Both the position numbers and the translations under genes were made by a program. A DNA stretch of 64,000 bases from Halorientalis sp. LT38. Its GTDB lineage: Archaea; Halobacteriota; Halobacteria; Halobacteriales; Haloarculaceae. Position 1 is the stretch's first letter. Every line of letters begins with the position of its first letter. The stretch covers positions 1,488,001 to 1,552,000 of the forward strand of contig NZ_JAYEZN010000001.1 of assembly GCF_037031225.1 (NCBI RefSeq), given 5' to 3'. Shown piece by piece: positions 51,569 through 60,667 of this stretch. The notes below the pieces were generated by a model. The model ran no database searches and was not told the DNA's origin. It saw nothing but the letters and a program-made list of their open reading frames with translations.

Positions 51569-52348
51569 ATGTACGAGGACGTACGCTACGAGACCGACGA
51601 GGGCACCGCGACCATCACCATCGACCGCCCGGACGTGCTCAACGCCTTCCGGGAGCAGACGATCCTGGAGCTCAACGCCGCGATCCGGGACGCTCGCGAG
51701 GACGACGGCGTCTACGCCATCGTCCTGACCGGGGCCGAGGGGAGCTTCTGCGCCGGCGCCGATACGACGGACATGCCCGCCTGGGACGAACAGGCCAAAG
51801 AGGACTACGCCGGCTACCTCTGGGGCGTCCAGAACGTCGTCCGACAGCTCCGCGCGTCGTCGAAACCCTCCATCGCCGCCGTCGACGGCCCCGCGGTCGG
51901 CGCCGGCTGTGACTTCGGGCTGGCCTGCGACATGCGCGTCGTCGGCCCGGACGCCTTCTTCCGCGAGGGGTTCGTCCGCGTCGGCCTGATCCCCGGCGAC
52001 GGCGGCGCGTGGCTGCTCCCCCGCCTGATCGGCGAGAGCGCCGCCAAGCAGTACCTCCTGACCGGCCGCGACATCGAACCCGAGGACGCCGTCGACCTCG
52101 GCCTCGCCGTCGAGGAGGCCGAGGACCCCCTCGAGGCCGCCCACGACCTGGCCGACGAACTCCTGGGCCTGCCCGCGACCGCCGTCCAGCGGACGAACGA
52201 CCTGGTCGACTCCGAGCAGGGCTTCGAGGACTACTGCGAGCGAGCCATCGAGTACCAGTGGGACTGCGTCAACGACCCCGAACACCACGAGGCCGTCGCC
52301 GCCTTCAACGAGAAACGCGAGCCGTCATACGATCGGGACTACAGCTAG
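51569..52348 (+). CDS. Enoyl-CoA hydratase/isomerase family protein
   Basis: The protein has 259 residues from the ATG at 51569. TITIDRPDVLNAF, GSFCAGADTTDM (oxyanion loop 1), AVDGPAVGAGCDFGLACDMRV (loop 2) and REGFVRVGLIPGDGGAWLLPRLIG are crotonase signature blocks. The catalytic Glu pair of hydratases is only partly clear (EGF at about 131 and D at about 139), so hydratase, isomerase or hydrolase activity is possible. It fits the beta-oxidation-like cluster. Confidence 0.87.
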   Translation: MYEDVRYETDEGTATITIDRPDVLNAFREQTILELNAAIRDAREDDGVYAIVLTGAEGSFCAGADTTDMPAWDEQAKEDYAGYLWGVQNVVRQLRASSKPSIAAVDGPAVGAGCDFGLACDMRVVGPDAFFREGFVRVGLIPGDGGAWLLPRLIGESAAKQYLLTGRDIEPEDAVDLGLAVEEAEDPLEAAHDLADELLGLPATAVQRTNDLVDSEQGFEDYCERAIEYQWDCVNDPEHHEAVAAFNEKREPSYDRDYS

Positions 52349-52375
52349 GAAGAAGAGGACGAAACGGTCGGCCGC

Positions 52376-53509
52376 TCAGACCAGGTCCGGAATCCCGTTC
52401 TTCTTGAGTTCCGCGGCGATCTGGTTCTTCTGGATCTCGTCGGTGCCAGCGGCCAGTCGGCGGCCACGGGCGCGGCGGTAGAGGTTCTCCAGCGGGTGGC
52501 CCTGCTGGTAGCCGTTCGCGCCGAAGATCTGGAGCGACTCGCTGGTGACCTCCTCGACGGTCTCGGAGGCGAGGAGTTTGGCGAGCGAGGCGTCCAGCCG
52601 GTCGGGGATGCGACCCTGCTGTTCGGCGTTGACGGCCGCCCGGTAGGTCAGCGCCCGCGCGGACTCCAGTTGCTTTGCCATGTCGGCGAGTTTCCACTCG
52701 ATCCCCTGGAAGTCCCCGATGGGCTGGTCGAACTGCTCGCGCTGCTGGGCGTAATCGAGGGCCTTGTCCAGCGCACACCGGCTCCAGGCGTTCGCGACCG
52801 TCGCGCTCCCGAGTCGTTCCCAGTTGAGCGCCTTCAACTGCTGTTTGAACCCTTCCTTCCCACGGGTGACGACGTTCGCCTCGGGGACGGTCACGTCCTC
52901 CATCCGGAAGTGGGTCTGCTCGTGACCGGCCATGTTCGTGTAGTGCTGTTCGATCTCGACGCCGTCCCAGTCGAACTCGACGAGGACCGAGCCCAGGCCC
53001 TCGGGGAACTGCGTCCAGACGAGCGCGGCGCTCGCGGCCTTGACGTGGCTGACCCAGATCTTCTCGCCGTTGAGGATCAGATCGCCGTCGTCTTCGGTGA
53101 CCTCGGTGCGCATCGACCCGACGTCCGACCCGGATTCGGGCTCGGAGATGGCGATACAGATGGCGTCCTCGCCGGCAGTCACAGGGGGAAGGTACTGCTC
53201 TTTGGCCTCGTCGGTTCCGAACATCTCGATGGCGCGGGGCGCGACCATCTGCTGGTTGTAGAGGAACTCGGCGGTGTCGGGGCAGACCCGACCGACCGCC
53301 TCGATGCTGAGCATGGCGTCGAGTTCGCCCATCCCGCCGCCGCCGTACTCCTCGGCGATGTTGATCCCGAGGAAGCCGCGATCGGCGAGCAGTTCGACGT
53401 TGGGCCAGGGCGCTTCGTGCCACGAGAACGCGTCCGCGGCGAACTCGGCCTCGGCCAGATCGGCGAGCGACGACACCAGCATCTCCTGTTCCGCAGAGAG
53501 CGAGAGCAT
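52376..53509 (-). CDS. Acyl-CoA dehydrogenase
   Basis: The protein has 377 residues from the ATG at 53509. The opening LSAEQEMLVSSLADLAEAEF, ISEPESGSD (FAD-binding loop), GANGYQQGHPLENLYRRARGRRLAAGTDEIQKNQIA (C-terminal FAD/CoA block) are those of the acyl-CoA dehydrogenase family. It catalyses FAD-dependent 2,3-desaturation of an acyl-CoA, electrons going to ETF. The catalytic Glu position in this subfamily is not obvious from sequence. It is divergent from the next acyl-CoA dehydrogenase; a GTTTACGG box 24-31 bp upstream suggests a leaderless message. Confidence 0.9.
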   Translation of the reverse strand: MLSLSAEQEMLVSSLADLAEAEFAADAFSWHEAPWPNVELLADRGFLGINIAEEYGGGGMGELDAMLSIEAVGRVCPDTAEFLYNQQMVAPRAIEMFGTDEAKEQYLPPVTAGEDAICIAISEPESGSDVGSMRTEVTEDDGDLILNGEKIWVSHVKAASAALVWTQFPEGLGSVLVEFDWDGVEIEQHYTNMAGHEQTHFRMEDVTVPEANVVTRGKEGFKQQLKALNWERLGSATVANAWSRCALDKALDYAQQREQFDQPIGDFQGIEWKLADMAKQLESARALTYRAAVNAEQQGRIPDRLDASLAKLLASETVEEVTSESLQIFGANGYQQGHPLENLYRRARGRRLAAGTDEIQKNQIAAELKKNGIPDLV

Positions 53510-53688
53510 ACCCCAGATTGGGGGAACTGGACCGTAAACCTTCCCCGGCCGGAAAGCCGGCGGGCGATCACCGGGTGATCGCGTGGTCCGAACGACCGAT
53601 CTCCGGTCGGCAGCTGACTGGCCTCTACCGCTCGTTTTCGGTGTCCTCCGTGATCTCCGAGACGGCCGGACGGGTGCCGTGGTACGAA

Positions 53689-53695
53689 CTTTTAT
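53689..53695 (+). promoter_or_regulatory. TATA-like box of the second acyl-CoA dehydrogenase
   Basis: CTTTTAT lies about 26 bp before the ATG at 53721, giving a leaderless transcript. A mirror GTAAACC (53533-53539) serves the divergent gene. Confidence 0.5.
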
Positions 53696-53720
53696 CTCCG
53701 CACCGACGGACCCTCGGGGT

Positions 53721-54890
53721 ATGACGGTCAATCTGTCCGACGAGGAGCGCACACTCCGCGACCGCACGCGGGCGTTCGGGGAGGAGCACGTGAAGCCGGT
53801 CGCGATGGACCACGTCGAGTCCGGCGAGTGGCCCTGGGAGGTCTACCGGAAGGCCGCCGACGAGGGACTCATCGGCCTGCCCTTCGAGGAGGAGTACGGC
53901 GGCCAGGACGCCTCGCTCGTCGAGCAGTGTCTCGTGGCACAGGAGTTCTGCCGCGCGGACTCCTCGGTCGGCATCGCCCTCCACGGCTCGATGACGGGCT
54001 GTCACGCCATGTCCGCGCTGGGCACCCACGAGCAGAAAGAACGCTGGCTCGAACCGGTCACCCGCGGCGAGATGACGACGGCCATCGGTCTGACCGAACC
54101 CGACTCCGGGTCGGCGCTGGCCGAGACGACGACGACGGCCGAGAAAGACGGCGACGAGTACGTCATCAACGGCCAGAAAGACTGGATCGCAAACGGCGTC
54201 AGCGGTGACTGGGTCGCGACGCTCTGTCGCACCGACCCGAACCCGGAGAAACCCCACCGCGGGCTGAGCCTGATCGTCGTCCCGACGGACGCCGACGGCT
54301 ACGAGGCCGAAGAGCGGGAGAAGCTCGGACTGGACGCCGCCGAACACGCCCGCATGACCTACGACGACGTGCGCGTCCCCCAGGAGAACCTGCTCGGCGA
54401 GGAGGAGGGCAAGGGGTTCTACCACGCGCTCGACTGGCTCGAACACGGCCGGGTCGACATCGCCGCCGCCCACCTCGGGATGGCCGAGGGGGCCTTCGAC
54501 CGCGCGCTGGCCAGGGCCAAGGACCGCGAACAGGGCGGGCAGCGCATCGGCGACTACCAGGGGATGCGCTGGAAACTGGCGGACATGCGAAAGCAGATCG
54601 AGGTGGCCAACTCGCAGGTCTACCGCGCGGCGCGGGCCATCGACGAGTCCGAGGCCGGCGGCGAGGTCGAGGAGAGCCTGATCGAGCAGGCCAGCATCGC
54701 CAAGCTCTACGCCACGGAGATCGCCTGCGACGTCGCCGAGGAGGCCGTCCAGATCTTCGGCGGGGCCGGCTACGGCACCGACGAGGTGGTCGAACACTTC
54801 TACCGCGACGTGAAGGCCGGCACCATCTACGAGGGTACGAGCGAGATCCAGCGCAACACGATCGGGAAGGTGCTCTTCGATGAGCTCTGA
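53721..54890 (+). CDS. Acyl-CoA dehydrogenase
   Basis: The protein has 389 residues from the ATG at 53721. LTEPDSGSAL (FAD loop), KDWIANG, QIFGGAGYGTDEVVEHFYRDVKAGTIYEGTSEIQRNTIGK (C-terminal signature) and the putative catalytic Glu in YEGTSE are present. It is a regular short/medium-chain-type dehydrogenase. It overlaps the following LLM oxidoreductase gene by 11 bp, so the two are translationally coupled. Confidence 0.92.
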   Translation: MTVNLSDEERTLRDRTRAFGEEHVKPVAMDHVESGEWPWEVYRKAADEGLIGLPFEEEYGGQDASLVEQCLVAQEFCRADSSVGIALHGSMTGCHAMSALGTHEQKERWLEPVTRGEMTTAIGLTEPDSGSALAETTTTAEKDGDEYVINGQKDWIANGVSGDWVATLCRTDPNPEKPHRGLSLIVVPTDADGYEAEEREKLGLDAAEHARMTYDDVRVPQENLLGEEEGKGFYHALDWLEHGRVDIAAAHLGMAEGAFDRALARAKDREQGGQRIGDYQGMRWKLADMRKQIEVANSQVYRAARAIDESEAGGEVEESLIEQASIAKLYATEIACDVAEEAVQIFGGAGYGTDEVVEHFYRDVKAGTIYEGTSEIQRNTIGKVLFDEL

Positions 54891-55806
54891 GATCGACTTC
54901 GGCGTCATGCTGTCGACGTTCGGGGATCACGCCACCCCGGAGGCGTTCCGCCGGGTCGCCACGACCGCCGAGGACGCCGGCTTCGACTCCGTGTGGGCGG
55001 GCGACCACATCTCGTTCCCGGCGGAGATCCCCGACGAGTACCCCTTCTCGCCCAGCGGCGAGTCGCCCTTCCACGTCACGCAGGACACCTACGACGTCTT
55101 CGGCGTCCTCTCGCACCTGGCGGGGGTCACCGACTCCGTCGACCTGGGGACCAACACCTGCATCGTCCCCTACCGCCACCCGGTCGTCCTGGCTCGCAAC
55201 GCCCTGACCGTCGAGGCGCTGTCCGACGGCCGCTTCGACTTCGGCGTCGCACCGGGCTGGATGGAGACGGAGTTCGAGGTGCTCGACGTCCCCTTCGAGG
55301 AGCGAGGCAGCCGGACCGACGAGTTCCTCGAGATCTTCACCCGCGCCTGTGAGGAGGGGCAACTCTCCTTCGACGGCCCCCACCACTCCTTCCAGGAGAC
55401 CGGCTTCTACCCGACGCCCGAGGACGACGGGCCGACCATCTGGCTGGGCGGGAAATCGGGCGCGTCCTTCCGGCGGACGGCCCAGTTCGGCGACGGCTGG
55501 ACCATCTTCTGGGACCGACCCGACGACATCGCCAAAGGGAGAGAACGGCTCATGAACGCCTGGACCGACTTCGAGCGCGAGGGCGAGCCCGAAGTGGCGG
55601 TCATCCGAGCCACCGAAGTCGGCCAGGACACAGAGCGCGACTCGGAGAAACCGCTGGTGGGCGAGCCAGCGGAGATCGCCGCCGACGTCGAGGAGTACGT
55701 CGACGCCGGAACCACCCGGATCGTGATCGACTTCTACACGACCGACATCGACGAACAGGTCGAACAGGTCGAGCGGTTCGCCGACGGCGTCGTCGACGCC
55801 TTCTGA
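54880..55806 (+). CDS. LLM-class flavin-dependent oxidoreductase
   Basis: The protein has 308 residues. It has a luciferase-like TIM barrel: VATTAEDAGFDSVWAGDHI, NTCIVPYRHPVVLARNALTVEALSDGRFDFGVAPGW and PTIWLGGKSG. Such enzymes use F420H2 or FMNH2 for oxidation or reduction of organic substrates. The coupling to an acyl-CoA dehydrogenase and the lack of a known LLM role in beta-oxidation make the reaction unclear; a monooxygenase or reductase of the substrate ring or chain is possible. Confidence 0.86.
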   Translation: MSSEIDFGVMLSTFGDHATPEAFRRVATTAEDAGFDSVWAGDHISFPAEIPDEYPFSPSGESPFHVTQDTYDVFGVLSHLAGVTDSVDLGTNTCIVPYRHPVVLARNALTVEALSDGRFDFGVAPGWMETEFEVLDVPFEERGSRTDEFLEIFTRACEEGQLSFDGPHHSFQETGFYPTPEDDGPTIWLGGKSGASFRRTAQFGDGWTIFWDRPDDIAKGRERLMNAWTDFEREGEPEVAVIRATEVGQDTERDSEKPLVGEPAEIAADVEEYVDAGTTRIVIDFYTTDIDEQVEQVERFADGVVDAF

Positions 55807-55942
55807 GCGGGCGAACGTCCGATTCGCCGGGCGTCGACTCCCGAACCTGTTCGGCCCCGTGGTACGCCCGGCAATTTTTGCGTTTCCCGTCGAATTTCCG
55901 GGCGAGAAGGGCTCTCCACCGTGTAGTTGCAGTGGTGCATAC

Positions 55943-55950
55943 CTTTAAAT
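55943..55950 (+). promoter_or_regulatory. TATA box of the ABC substrate-binding protein gene
   Basis: CTTTAAAT lies about 24 bp before the ATG at 55974. It is the strongest AT signal in the gap after the LLM gene and implies an independent, leaderless transporter transcript. Confidence 0.55.
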
Positions 55951-55973
55951 CGGTTATGAGCCTATGATGGCGC

Positions 55974-57203
55974 ATGTCATCCCATAGACGCAGAGACGTG
56001 CTGAAGGGCGCCGGCGTTGTCGGTGTTGGAGCGATGACCAGTCTGGCAGGGTGTAGCGGGAATCAGGGCAACGGCGGCGGCGGTGGCGACACGATCAGCG
56101 TCGGGCACCTCGCCGCGCTGTCCGGACCGTTCGCGACGATCGGTGAGCCGTCACGGGACGGGGCCGACCTCGCGGCGAAGCAGATCAACGAGTCCGACAG
56201 CGACATCGAGATCGAGATGACCCACGCCGACACGCAGAGTTCACCGGAGACGGGCGTCACGCGGGCCCGGGAACTCGTCCAGCAGGAGGACATCGACGTC
56301 CTGATGGGCTTCGGGAGCAGTTCGGTGGCCAAGGCCGTCTCCGAGTTCGCCAACACGCAGGACACCCTCATGGTGGCGACCATCGCGCAGACGCCGGACA
56401 TCACCACGGGCGACTGCAACCGGGTCACCTTCCGGACGGCGTCGAACCTGGACCAGCTGACGACCGCGCTGGCCCAGACGACGAACGAGTTGTCCGACGG
56501 GACGACCGTGGCCGGCATCCTGCCGGACTACACGTTCGGCAAGCAGACCTGGGAGGTCTACCGGTCGGCGATGGAGGATTCGGGCGCCGAGATCGTCAAC
56601 GAGACGTTCCCGGCCTTCGGGAAGGGCGACTACCAGAACGAGATCCAGGAGACGCTCAACGCAGAGCCGGACATCGTCTACACGTCGATGTGGGCCGGCG
56701 ACCTGATCACGTTCATCCAGCAGGCCGACGGGTTCGACTTCTTCGAACAGATCCCCGACTTCGTCGCGGGCAGCGGGGCCATCACTGACGTCTCGATCAG
56801 CATGGGCGCGGACATGAAGGAGATGATCTCCGTCGACCGGTACTTCTTCCAGTATCCCGACACCCAACTGAACAAAGACTTCGTGCAGGCCTGGCGCGAC
56901 GAGTACGACGAGCTCCCGGTCAACGTCGGCCAGGAGACCTACGCCGGCGTCTACGGCGTCCTCGAGGCCGCGAACGAAAGCGGCGGGACGAGCACCGACG
57001 ACCTCGTCAGCGGGCTGGAGGGACTCGAGTGGGACGCCCCCGAGGGGACCAAGAAGATGCGCGCCGCCGATCACCAGGTCATCGACGACAGCATCTGGAC
57101 GGGCCGCGTCGGTCCGGTCGACGATCTGGACTTCTACGGCTTCACCGAGATGGTTCCCGTCGACGGCCAGAGCGTTACGCCCGAACCGAACTGCGACCTC
57201 TGA
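55974..57203 (+). CDS. ABC transporter substrate-binding lipoprotein (LivJ-like)
   Basis: The protein has 409 residues. The twin-arginine signal RRRDVLKGAGVVGVGAMTS ends in the lipobox LAGC, so it is a Tat-exported lipoprotein. A Gly-rich linker precedes a periplasmic-binding fold type I domain (GHLAALSGPFATIGEPSRDGADLAAKQIN; ADTQSSPETGVTRARELVQQEDIDVLMG), as in branched-chain amino acid or aromatic-acid receptors. It supplies cargo to the permeases that follow. Confidence 0.9.
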   Translation: MSSHRRRDVLKGAGVVGVGAMTSLAGCSGNQGNGGGGGDTISVGHLAALSGPFATIGEPSRDGADLAAKQINESDSDIEIEMTHADTQSSPETGVTRARELVQQEDIDVLMGFGSSSVAKAVSEFANTQDTLMVATIAQTPDITTGDCNRVTFRTASNLDQLTTALAQTTNELSDGTTVAGILPDYTFGKQTWEVYRSAMEDSGAEIVNETFPAFGKGDYQNEIQETLNAEPDIVYTSMWAGDLITFIQQADGFDFFEQIPDFVAGSGAITDVSISMGADMKEMISVDRYFFQYPDTQLNKDFVQAWRDEYDELPVNVGQETYAGVYGVLEAANESGGTSTDDLVSGLEGLEWDAPEGTKKMRAADHQVIDDSIWTGRVGPVDDLDFYGFTEMVPVDGQSVTPEPNCDL

Positions 57204-57260
57204 TCCCGGCGACCGCCGCCGACGGCACCAACCACCCTATTTCAGTATGAAACCGACACC

Positions 57261-58157
57261 ATGGTAGCCCTCGATAGTATCGCATTGGCAATCATCAGCG
57301 GCATCGCCAACGGGATGTTGCTGTTTCTGGCGGCCGTCGGCCTGACGCTCATCTTCGGCGTCCTCGACGTGTTGAACTTCGCGCACGGGTCGCTGTACAT
57401 GCTCGGGGCGTACTTCACGTACTTCCTGGTGAGTGCGAACGGCGTCCTCGCCGGGATTCCCGGCGCCTTCTGGCTCGCCCTGCTCATCGCACCGATGCTG
57501 GTCGCGCTGGTCGGCGTCGTGATGGAGCGGTTCGTCATCCGGCCGGTGTACGACCAGGACCACGAGTTCCAGTTGCTGCTCACCTTCGGGCTCGTTCTGA
57601 TCATCGACAACGGGGCGCGCATCCTCTGGGGCACGAACTTCCGCTCCGTGAACCCCCCGGAACTGCTGCGCTTCCAGATCGAACTGTTCGGCAGCGGCTA
57701 CCCGTTCTACAACATCTTCCTCATCATCGTGGGCGCGATCGCGGCGCTCGTGATGTGGCTGGTGTTCGAGCGCACCCGCGTCGGGAAGATCGTCCGCGCG
57801 TCCTCGCAGGACCGCGGGATCGCGAACGCGCTGGGCGTGAACGTGCCCCTCGTGTTCACCGGCACCTTCCTCGTCGGGAGCCTGCTCGCAGGCCTCGGCG
57901 GCGCGCTCGCGGCGCCGTACCAGTCGATCCAGCCGACCCTCGGTGAGAGCATCATCATCGAGTCGTTCATCATCGTCGTGATCGGCGGCCTGGGCTCCTT
58001 TAGCGGGGCGTTCGTCGGGGCGCTACTGATCGGCGTCGTCAACTCGCTGGCCTTCCTCTATCTCCCCTCGCTGCAGCCGATCATCCCGTTCGTCCTCGTC
58101 GCGATCGTCCTGCTGACGAGGCCCGCGGGCCTGTTCGGGAAGGAGGTGGCCGCATGA
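57261..58157 (+). CDS. Branched-chain amino acid-type ABC permease LivH
   Basis: The protein has 298 residues with about eight membrane helices. IISGIANGMLLFLAAVGLTLIFGVLDVLNFAHGSLYMLG is the LivH opening, and FERTRVGKIVRASSQDRGIANALGVN the EAA-like cytoplasmic loop that meets the ATPase. Stop and livM start overlap by 4 bp (ATGA). It is one half of the membrane channel. Confidence 0.92.
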   Translation: MVALDSIALAIISGIANGMLLFLAAVGLTLIFGVLDVLNFAHGSLYMLGAYFTYFLVSANGVLAGIPGAFWLALLIAPMLVALVGVVMERFVIRPVYDQDHEFQLLLTFGLVLIIDNGARILWGTNFRSVNPPELLRFQIELFGSGYPFYNIFLIIVGAIAALVMWLVFERTRVGKIVRASSQDRGIANALGVNVPLVFTGTFLVGSLLAGLGGALAAPYQSIQPTLGESIIIESFIIVVIGGLGSFSGAFVGALLIGVVNSLAFLYLPSLQPIIPFVLVAIVLLTRPAGLFGKEVAA

Positions 58158-59212
58158 ACGCACTCGACCGCCTCACCGACTCGCGCACCGCCTCGATCGG
58201 CCTGGTCGCCGGGCTGGTCATGCTCGTGCTTCCCTTCACCGGGCTCCTCTCCGAGTTCTACCTCGGCCTCGTCATCTCGGCGATGGTCCTGGCGCTGTTC
58301 GCGATGAGCTTCAACCTGCTCTTTGGCTACACCGGGATGCTGTCCTTCGGTCACGCCGCGTACTTCGGGACTGGTGCATACGTGCTCGCGCTGGCGCTCG
58401 ACGGCGAACTGGGCTTCATACCGGGCGTCTTCGAGTCGTTCGTGCCGGCGCTGGTGCTCGCCGTCCTCGCGTCGGGCGTCGTGGCACTCGTGATCGGGTT
58501 CCTCTGCGTCCAGCGGGGCGACATCTACTTCGCCATCCTGACGCTGGCGCTGAGTATGATGCTCTACGAGACGGTGTTCACCTGGAACGACGTCACCGGC
58601 GGCTCCGACGGACTCACGGTCCTGGTCGCACCGATCGAACTCGCCGGGTTCTCCGTCAACCTGGTCGACACCGGGACGTTCTACTTCCTGACGCTGGCCC
58701 TGCTGGCCGGCTCCATCGTCCTGCTCTGGCGGCTGGTCAACTCGCCGTACGGCGAGTTGCTCCTCTCGATCCGCGAGAACCCCGAACGCGCGACGATGAT
58801 CGGTATTCCGGTCAAGCGCTACCAGCTGTCGTCCTTCGTCATCGCGGGGCTCTTCGCCGGCCTCGCGGGAACCCTGTTCGCCGTGCGGACGTTCATCGTG
58901 ACGCCACACACCCTGCACTGGTCGATGAGCGCCGAACCGGTGATGATGACGCTGCTGGGCGGCCCCAGCGCGTTCGTCGGCCCGATCATCGGCGCGGTGA
59001 TGTTCGTCGGCCTCGAACAGGCGCTCTCGAACATCACCGAACACTGGCAGTTCGGGCTCGGACTGCTGATCGTCCCCATCGTCCTCTTCTTCCCCAACGG
59101 CCTCGTCGGGATCCTGCGGGGCGACAGCGGTGGGACCGTCAGCGTCCGTGAGTCCATCGCCGGACTGCTGGGGCGGGAGTCCCCGACCACGGAGGAGGAT
59201 GCCCATGAGTGA
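58154..59212 (+). CDS. Branched-chain amino acid-type ABC permease LivM
   Basis: The protein has 352 residues with about ten helices. FNLLFGYTGMLSFGHAAYFGTGAYVLAL and the loop SPYGELLLSIRENPERATMIGIPVKRYQL are LivM features. Overlaps livH (4 bp) and the LivG ATPase (8 bp). It is the second channel half. Confidence 0.92.
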   Translation: MNALDRLTDSRTASIGLVAGLVMLVLPFTGLLSEFYLGLVISAMVLALFAMSFNLLFGYTGMLSFGHAAYFGTGAYVLALALDGELGFIPGVFESFVPALVLAVLASGVVALVIGFLCVQRGDIYFAILTLALSMMLYETVFTWNDVTGGSDGLTVLVAPIELAGFSVNLVDTGTFYFLTLALLAGSIVLLWRLVNSPYGELLLSIRENPERATMIGIPVKRYQLSSFVIAGLFAGLAGTLFAVRTFIVTPHTLHWSMSAEPVMMTLLGGPSAFVGPIIGAVMFVGLEQALSNITEHWQFGLGLLIVPIVLFFPNGLVGILRGDSGGTVSVRESIAGLLGRESPTTEEDAHE

Positions 59213-59954
59213 GCCACTGCTCGAACTCGACGGTCTGACGAAACGCTTCGGTGAACTGACCGCGGTCGACGACGTGACCCGGTCGGTCGACGCCGACGAC
59301 CTGACGGCCCTGATCGGGCCGAACGGCGCCGGCAAGACCACCATGTACAACCTCATGACCGGGACCCTCTCGCCGACGAGCGGCACGGTCCGGTTCATGG
59401 GCGAGGACGTGACCGGCCTCGAACCGCACGAGCGCGTCCAGCGCGGCCTGGGCCGCTCCTACCAGGTGACGAACGTCTTCGAGGGGCTGAGCGTCCGTCG
59501 CAACATCCGCGCGCCGATCATCGCGCGGTCGAACCAGCGCTGGAACCTGCTCGGGTCCACCACCGAGGAGATCGAGTCCGAGACCGACCGGGTGCTCGAC
59601 CTGGTCGGCCTGGGCGACATCGAGAACGCAGAGTGCGCGGCGCTGTCCTATGGGGACAAGCGCCGCGTCGAGATCGGCGTCGCGCTGGCGACCGATCCCA
59701 ACCTCATCCTGCTCGACGAGCCGACGGCGGGGATGAACCCCACCGAGACCGAGAAGATGGTCGAGCTGATCGAGGAGCTCAACGAGGAGACGAACCGATC
59801 CTTCTTCATGACCGAACACGACATCGACATCATCTTCTCGATCGCGACGCGGATCCTCGTCCTCGACCGCGGCGCGATCATCGCTGACGGCACCCCGGAG
59901 GACATCCGGCAGAACGAGCGCGTGCAGAGCGCCTACCTCGGAGGTGAAGCATGA
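59205..59954 (+). CDS. ABC transporter ATP-binding protein LivG
   Basis: The ATG at 59205 gives 249 residues, with GGAGGAGG as ribosome binding site; an upstream ATG at 59199 adds two residues. Walker A is GPNGAGKTT (around 37-45), the signature is LSYGDKRR, Walker B LILLDEPTAGMNP, and the switch is EHD. GRSYQVTNVFEGLSVRRNI is typical of LivG. It overlaps LivF by 4 bp. Confidence 0.92.
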   Translation: MSEPLLELDGLTKRFGELTAVDDVTRSVDADDLTALIGPNGAGKTTMYNLMTGTLSPTSGTVRFMGEDVTGLEPHERVQRGLGRSYQVTNVFEGLSVRRNIRAPIIARSNQRWNLLGSTTEEIESETDRVLDLVGLGDIENAECAALSYGDKRRVEIGVALATDPNLILLDEPTAGMNPTETEKMVELIEELNEETNRSFFMTEHDIDIIFSIATRILVLDRGAIIADGTPEDIRQNERVQSAYLGGEA

Positions 59955-60667
59955 GCATCCTCACTGTCGACGACATCCACACGTACTACGGGCAGAGCCA
60001 CGTGCTCCACGGCGTCTCGCTCGACGTCGCGGAGGGCGAGAGCGTCGCCCTGCTCGGCCGGAACGGCGCCGGCAAGACCACCACGCTGCGGAGCATCATC
60101 GGGATGACCCCGCCCCGCGAGGGGCGCATCGAGTTCAAGGGCGAACGGGTCGACGGCATGGAGCCGTACCAGATCGCCCGCCGCGGCATCGGGCTGGTGC
60201 CCGAGGAGCGCCGCGTGTTTCCCGAACTCTCCGTCGACGACAACATCGAGGTCGTGATGGCCAAAGGGGGCGAGTGGGACCGCGAGCGCGTCTACGACGT
60301 GTTCCCGGCGCTACGGGAGCACCGAACGCAACTCGCCGGCCAGCTCAGCGGTGGCCAGCAGCAGATGCTCACCATCGCCCGCGCACTGGTGACCGACCCC
60401 GATCTCCTCCTGCTGGACGAACCCAGCGAGGGGCTGGCGCCGAACATCGTCGCCGACCTGAAGTCGCTGCTCGAGGACGTGCTCGACACCGGGATCACGG
60501 TGCTGTTGACCGAACAGAACACGGAGTTCGCCTTCGACCTGGCCGAGCGAGCCTACATCCTCAGCAAGGGCGAGGTCACGTGGGAAGGCGACGTCGAGAC
60601 GCTGCAGGAGAGCGAGGACGTCATCAGCAAGTACCTCTCGGTCGCGGCCGTCGGCGTCGACGACTAG
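59951..60667 (+). CDS. ABC transporter ATP-binding protein LivF
   Basis: The protein has 238 residues. Walker A GRNGAGKTT, signature LSGGQQQM, Walker B LLLLDEPSEGLAP and GIGLVPEERRVFPELSVDDNI are LivF hallmarks. It pairs with LivG to power the importer. The convergent acyl-CoA synthetase begins on the next base after its stop, so operon transcription ends here. Confidence 0.92.
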   Translation: MSILTVDDIHTYYGQSHVLHGVSLDVAEGESVALLGRNGAGKTTTLRSIIGMTPPREGRIEFKGERVDGMEPYQIARRGIGLVPEERRVFPELSVDDNIEVVMAKGGEWDRERVYDVFPALREHRTQLAGQLSGGQQQMLTIARALVTDPDLLLLDEPSEGLAPNIVADLKSLLEDVLDTGITVLLTEQNTEFAFDLAERAYILSKGEVTWEGDVETLQESEDVISKYLSVAAVGVDD